DNA from: Deltaproteobacteria bacterium
GTDB lineage: Bacteria > Desulfobacterota > Deferrimicrobia > Deferrimicrobiales > Deferrimicrobiaceae
NCBI GenBank assembly: GCA_003105225.1
Contig: PQAK01000019.1
Coordinates: forward strand, 1-20,460
DNA length: 20,460 bases
Reading direction: 5' to 3'
Shown: positions 20,037 through 20,460 of the stretch, one piece after another
Layout of the letters: the number at the start of each line of letters is the position of its first letter
Position numbering within the stretch: the first letter of the stretch is position 1
The notes under the pieces: model-generated
Databases searched by the model: none
Told to the model about the DNA's origin: nothing
Seen by the model: only the letters and a program-made list of their open reading frames with translations
Made by a program: the position numbers and the translations under genes

Positions 20037-20460
20037 ATGATGCCGAAGGTTCTTGCGGTGTCCCGGCTGCGGCGGGTCTACGGCGACGCGGTCGCCGTGG
20101 ACGGCATCTCGTTCGATGTGGGCCGGAACGAGATCGTCGGCCTCCTGGGCCCGAACGGGGCCGGAAAAACCACCACCATCAACATGATTCTCGGCGTCCT
20201 CGAACCGAGTTCGGGAACCATCCATATCGAAGGCGAGGACGTCGCGACGAACCGCACCCGGGCGATGGAGCGCACGAACTTCGCGGCCGTCTATGCACCG
20301 CTGCCCGGGAACCTGACCGTGCAGCAGGACCTGCGGGTCTTCGGCCTTCTGTACGGAGTGAAAAACCTCCCGGAACGCATCGAGGCGCTGCTCGACCAGT
20401 TCGATCTCAAGGGACTGCGGCACGCCCGGTGCGGCGTGCTCTCGTCCGGGGAGCAGACGC
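20037..20460 (+). CDS. ABC transporter ATP-binding protein (ABC-2 exporter type), 3'-partial
   Basis: ATPase subunit of an ABC exporter, cut by the window edge after about 141 codons. The start is ATG 20037 (or 20040), with GAGG a few bases upstream. The Walker A is GPNGAGKTT (38-46), followed by INMILGVLEPSSGTIHIEGED. The Q-loop region reads AAVYAPLPGNLTVQQDLRVFGLLYGV: the usual Gln after the beta strand is absent, a pattern seen in a subgroup of ABC-2-type ATPases (NFSSPYxxLPxxLTV). The signature is LSSGEQT just before the edge. Walker B and the switch His lie outside the window. The permease gene is expected downstream. The substrate could be a polysaccharide, drug or lipid; it is not inferable. 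Confidence 0.92.
   Translation, partial: MMPKVLAVSRLRRVYGDAVAVDGISFDVGRNEIVGLLGPNGAGKTTTINMILGVLEPSSGTIHIEGEDVATNRTRAMERTNFAAVYAPLPGNLTVQQDLRVFGLLYGVKNLPERIEALLDQFDLKGLRHARCGVLSSGEQT

Noticed and set aside
1..20460. tRNA, rRNA, CRISPR array, integrase, transposase or toxin-antitoxin genes
   Set aside because: Looked for in the intergenic gaps on both strands. No cloverleaf, spaced direct repeats or matching protein motifs were seen by eye; a covariance-model search was not possible.

Overview
The window is GC-rich bacterial chromosomal DNA with strong G/C preference at third codon positions, mostly strong GGAGG-type ribosome binding sites, and several exported lipoproteins (a DUF4398-like lipoprotein, an OmpA-type lipoprotein, a proline-tethered lipoprotein). 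This points to a Gram-negative host. The gene mix (LDH-type malate dehydrogenase, hybrid NtrB-like kinase, HpaB/AbfD-family flavoprotein, flavoredoxin-like flavin reductase, TRAP binding protein) suggests a Desulfobacterota/Geobacter-like or related anaerobic lineage. That placement is inference from gene content only. No phage, integrase, transposase, CRISPR array, rRNA or tRNA was recognised.

Layout. 1-859: 3' part of malate dehydrogenase, broken by a one-base insertion near 245, then a rho-independent terminator. 1136-1506: two very small genes (37-aa membrane peptide, zinc-ribbon protein). 1598-3871: hybrid sensor histidine kinase. 3907-4908: a lipoprotein and a zinc-ribbon/helical protein, both on the minus strand, separated by a 179-bp centred imperfect palindrome with 20-bp terminal inverted repeats. 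4941-5747: alpha/beta hydrolase, tail-to-tail with a minus-strand operon (8202-5734) of an HpaB/AbfD-family flavoprotein and a zinc-free MDR oxidoreductase. 8339-9576: translationally coupled DUF4398-like lipoprotein and OmpA-like lipoprotein, with a candidate promoter and terminator. 9823-10314: secreted tryptophan/tyrosine-rich protein. 10539-13742: carB without carA. 13868-14854: aldo/keto reductase. 15044-15946: NmrA-like NAD(P)-binding protein. 16118-17068: DUF523 (TudS-like) + DUF1722 protein. 17145-17678: exported YbhB/PEBP-like protein. 17905-19236: TRAP-type solute-binding protein. 19274-19843: flavin reductase-like protein (minus). 20037 to the edge: ABC-2-type ATPase, cut by the window.

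How the genes fit together. Most are metabolic or envelope housekeeping genes in one- to two-gene units. The clear transcription units are the HpaB-like/MDR pair (24-bp gap) and the DUF4398/OmpA pair (ATGA overlap). Redox enzymes recur (malate dehydrogenase, MDR, HpaB-like, aldo/keto reductase, NmrA-like, flavin reductase), but no single pathway is evident.

I did not find a convincing new multi-gene system. The best leads are the 179-bp palindromic element (possible MITE or structured RNA), the HpaB/AbfD homologue lacking the iron-sulfur ligands of the dehydratase, a TudS-like protein coupled to a headless small frame, and a YbhB gene with apparent secreted and cytoplasmic starts. No gap between genes exceeds 300 bases.
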